The position numbers were made by a program, and so were the translations under genes. Shown here one piece after another: positions 61,844 through 64,000 of a stretch of 64,000 bases of DNA (position 1 is the first letter of the stretch; each line of letters opens with the position of its first letter). Origin of the DNA: Leuctra nigra (Eukaryota; Arthropoda; Insecta; Plecoptera; Leuctridae); assembly GCA_934045905.1 (NCBI GenBank), contig OW203766.1:20392309-20456308 (forward strand), read 5' to 3'. A model generated the notes under the pieces. It saw nothing but the letters and a program-made list of their open reading frames with translations. It made no database searches and was not told the DNA's origin.

Positions 61844-63721
61844 ATGGATGAAAAAGATGAAGAATATTGGAAATCCTGGGTCGAGCTAAATAAGAAGGAA
61901 TATGAAGAACAAGAAGAAAATAGAAGTGTCAAATTAGAATTCTGCGAGTTTAGTAATCGGGATTTATACCATTTAATGAGAACAGAACGAATTGATGAAT
62001 TGTCAAGAAGAATCTATATAGAATTTGAAAGAAGAAGAGAAGAAAAATGGACGATGAAAGAATTTGCTACATTGGATGAGGAAGAGTTGATAAGTATTTG
62101 TCACGACAGGACAGAAGAAAATGCGCAGATTAGTAAAAGGGCAAGGGCAGAATTACTTAGGAGATACGACAAAGAAGACGAAAATTGGAGAAGATATAGG
62201 GAATACAAATATGAAGCAGAGGAAACGTATTCCAAGCAAAGTTCCGAATATGATGACCACGTGTACGGAGCAGAATATTATGATGATTATGCAGATTCGG
62301 AAAGTGAAGATTTGAAGCAATTGTGGCATTGGGAACGCGTAAATCTCATAGAATACGTCCGTGAAGTTTCAAGAAAATGGAAGGATGAACTGGAGAAAGA
62401 CGCTGCATTCGAAGCAGATGTTTCAACGAGAGAAGAAGAAGAAGAAGAAGAAGTTGTCTGCAATAGGTTGCAATCAGATGTGAATTCTGAGCAGAGCTGT
62501 GAGCAGCCTGACAAAGTTGAAGAAAGTTTTTATGAGGTTACAACGCCGCAAGAAGATGTTCAAGATTTTTGTCTGCCCAAGACACAGAAGAAGGAAGAAG
62601 AAGAAACGAAGATTCAGAGTCAGGATCGTGTTGAAATCGCTGATATTTCAGTACGAGAGAAAATTGAAGAAGATGCCGAGATTATACTTCCACGAGATAA
62701 TTTCGAAGAAACCAGTGAACAATTTGAAGTTGAGAAAGTTGAGTTGCAGAACAACGACGTCATCACGAAAGAGCAAGAAGATTTAGACCAGCTGAAGACA
62801 TGTGAAGTTGTCATTGAAGGTGTTAAAGAAGACGCTGTAAAGAAAGCAGAGAGTCAAGAAAACGAATCGTTCGAAGATGAAGTCATTCCAGAATGTTTGG
62901 TACAGGGAGTTGCAGAGGAAACCGTGAACAATTCACGAGATGAAAATGAAGAATTTGAGGTGACTAGACAAGCCTTGGTCAATATTGAGTTTGACGGCGA
63001 TGAAATGGAGACTGTTTGTTGTGTGGAGGATCTGAACTGTAATGTTGTTGTTGAATTGAATTTGGAGGAGGAAGAATTTGTTGATTTCAGACGCAAAGGT
63101 CGTACTGAAGATGTGAAGATTATTGAGAATCTTGAAGATATTGAGGAGATTATTGAGATTATTGAGATGGTTACTGAAACCATAGTTATTGAAGAAAAAG
63201 CAGCAGATCAAGAACAATTAGTTAAATCCGAGTCTAGTTTTGTCCAAGAATTTGAGAAGAGCGAAAATTACAACTTTTGTGCGGAGCTTAGTTCGATTCC
63301 TGCCGCAAGTATTACTGAACGAGTGAATGACGAGTTATTAATAACATTGAACGACGAGTTGACCGAAACCAGTTATGACGAGAAAATACAACCCTTCGAT
63401 TACGTAGCAAACATGGAAATGCTCGAAGAAATTGCATACGAAGAAATGATGAAGATTACATGTCCGTTGATGCAAGAATCTCTACAAATTGAAGATAAAG
63501 ACTTTCAAGATGAAGCAAGTAACGAAGAAACTGAAACGGAAGTCAAGAAAGAAAATGAAACTTATACATCGACCACTGCAAGGAATAAGCGTGAAGAATT
63601 CTTCTGGACACACCTAGTTGAGATAATTTCAATAGGGCCAACGCAAGATGTTCACGAAGATGCAGAAGTTTCATTCCCATATGATCGTGGACGGAAGAAA
63701 TATAATACATCGATCAGCTGA
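61844..63721 (+). CDS. 625-aa acidic Glu-rich ORF2 of the LTR element, unknown function
   Basis: By far the longest ORF in the window, intact from ATG at 61844 to TGA at 63721. Residues 1-130 are charged and rich in Arg, Glu, Tyr and Trp and look helical (EEYWKSW, RRIYIEFERRREEKW, RAELLRRYDKEDENWRRYRE). Residues 135-160 are an acidic Tyr/Asp stretch, and 197-203 are seven Glu in a row. The rest is Glu-dominated with Ile/Val-rich segments such as EDIEEIIEIIEMVTETIVIE (431-450). The last 25 residues turn more basic (DRGRKKY). I see no CCHC knuckle, aspartic protease DTG/DSG, RT YxDD or integrase HHCC/DDE. It sits where gag-pol would start, so it may be a divergent gag-like protein, an accessory ORF or cargo of host origin. 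That it is real coding is likely from its length; its function is unknown. Confidence 0.75.
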   Translation: MDEKDEEYWKSWVELNKKEYEEQEENRSVKLEFCEFSNRDLYHLMRTERIDELSRRIYIEFERRREEKWTMKEFATLDEEELISICHDRTEENAQISKRARAELLRRYDKEDENWRRYREYKYEAEETYSKQSSEYDDHVYGAEYYDDYADSESEDLKQLWHWERVNLIEYVREVSRKWKDELEKDAAFEADVSTREEEEEEEVVCNRLQSDVNSEQSCEQPDKVEESFYEVTTPQEDVQDFCLPKTQKKEEEETKIQSQDRVEIADISVREKIEEDAEIILPRDNFEETSEQFEVEKVELQNNDVITKEQEDLDQLKTCEVVIEGVKEDAVKKAESQENESFEDEVIPECLVQGVAEETVNNSRDENEEFEVTRQALVNIEFDGDEMETVCCVEDLNCNVVVELNLEEEEFVDFRRKGRTEDVKIIENLEDIEEIIEIIEMVTETIVIEEKAADQEQLVKSESSFVQEFEKSENYNFCAELSSIPAASITERVNDELLITLNDELTETSYDEKIQPFDYVANMEMLEEIAYEEMMKITCPLMQESLQIEDKDFQDEASNEETETEVKKENETYTSTTARNKREEFFWTHLVEIISIGPTQDVHEDAEVSFPYDRGRKKYNTSIS

Positions 63722-64000
63722 TTCTCACAGTGACAACAAGAAGTAATGTTGATGTTTGGTATGATGACCCAGCAAGAGTAGGTCACTAGGCCAATAACGG
63801 GATTGTGATAAGAGAGAGGGTTGAGTCGAGCATCGTTTCCGGGAAGTAGGATGAGGTTTGTTTTTGTTTTGGTAGATGGAGGGGTGAGTTCATTCATTCA
63901 GGTTTTGATTAGACAGCTGTAAGGGGAAATAAACTTGCATCTGTTGAAGGAAACTTTTTGTTTGTCAAAAGGAAGAGATTATTCCTGCTAGATAGTCCAG
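63722..64000 (+). other. 3' part of the LTR element, truncated by the window
   Basis: No gag-pol frame opens within these 279 bp. Purine-rich stretches (GAGAGAGAGGG at about 63811, AAGGGGAAA at about 63921) could be polypurine tracts, but no copy of the LTR start follows before the window ends. Whether pol or a 3' LTR comes next cannot be seen. Confidence 0.4.

Noticed and set aside
62121..63217. ORFs of 64-109 codons overlapping the 625-codon ORF on both strands
   Set aside because: Shadow frames of the Glu-rich ORF (GAA/GAG read as Ser/Phe/Arg/Lys in other frames).

Overview
This window looks like arthropod, most likely insect, nuclear DNA. It is AT-rich and almost free of long ORFs, with many simple repeats and many small inverted-repeat transposons. 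The one host gene I can name is split into short exons by a very large intron. There are no operons or closely packed genes, so it is not bacterial or organellar. The insect order cannot be fixed from the sequence; the large intron and transposon load merely argue against a compact fly-like genome.

Host gene. Two plus-strand exons (12843-13024 and 52658-52719) encode the bHLH region and the linker after it of a dysfusion/NPAS4-type bHLH-PAS transcription factor. Splice sites and phases are compatible: exon 1 ends with 1 nt of a codon and exon 2 supplies the other 2. The intron between them is 39,633 bp. The first coding exon and promoter (expected upstream) and the PAS-A, PAS-B and C-terminal exons (expected downstream) were not found here. 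Nearly everything between 1 and about 60.3 kb is therefore intron or 5' flank of this gene.

Intronic content. I see four short foldback or MITE-like elements: 13131-13329 (TA target, Tc1/mariner-like), 18202-18319 (TTA target, PIF/Harbinger or Tourist-like), 34512-34762 (6-bp AAATTG target duplication) and 29485-29806 (long foldback). A fifth palindrome, 58591-58718, carries an E2F-like motif in each arm. There are two minisatellites: a 40-bp unit at 28426-29213 and a 35-bp unit at 42531-43132, the latter with decayed copies 4 kb away. Also present are a LINE reverse-transcriptase fragment (20394-20564), several tRNA-like SINE-type fragments, microsatellites, a 25-G run and some GC-elevated blocks that could be regulatory.

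Right end. From about 60.37 kb an LTR retrotransposon begins. Its 5' LTR has a TATA box, an arthropod initiator and a polyA signal, and is followed by a tRNA-Lys-type primer binding site. Where gag-pol is expected there is a small 83-codon ORF and then, in the same frame after two stops, a 625-codon very acidic ORF with no zinc knuckle, protease, RT or integrase motif that I can see. This is the most unusual content of the window. The element continues past position 64000.
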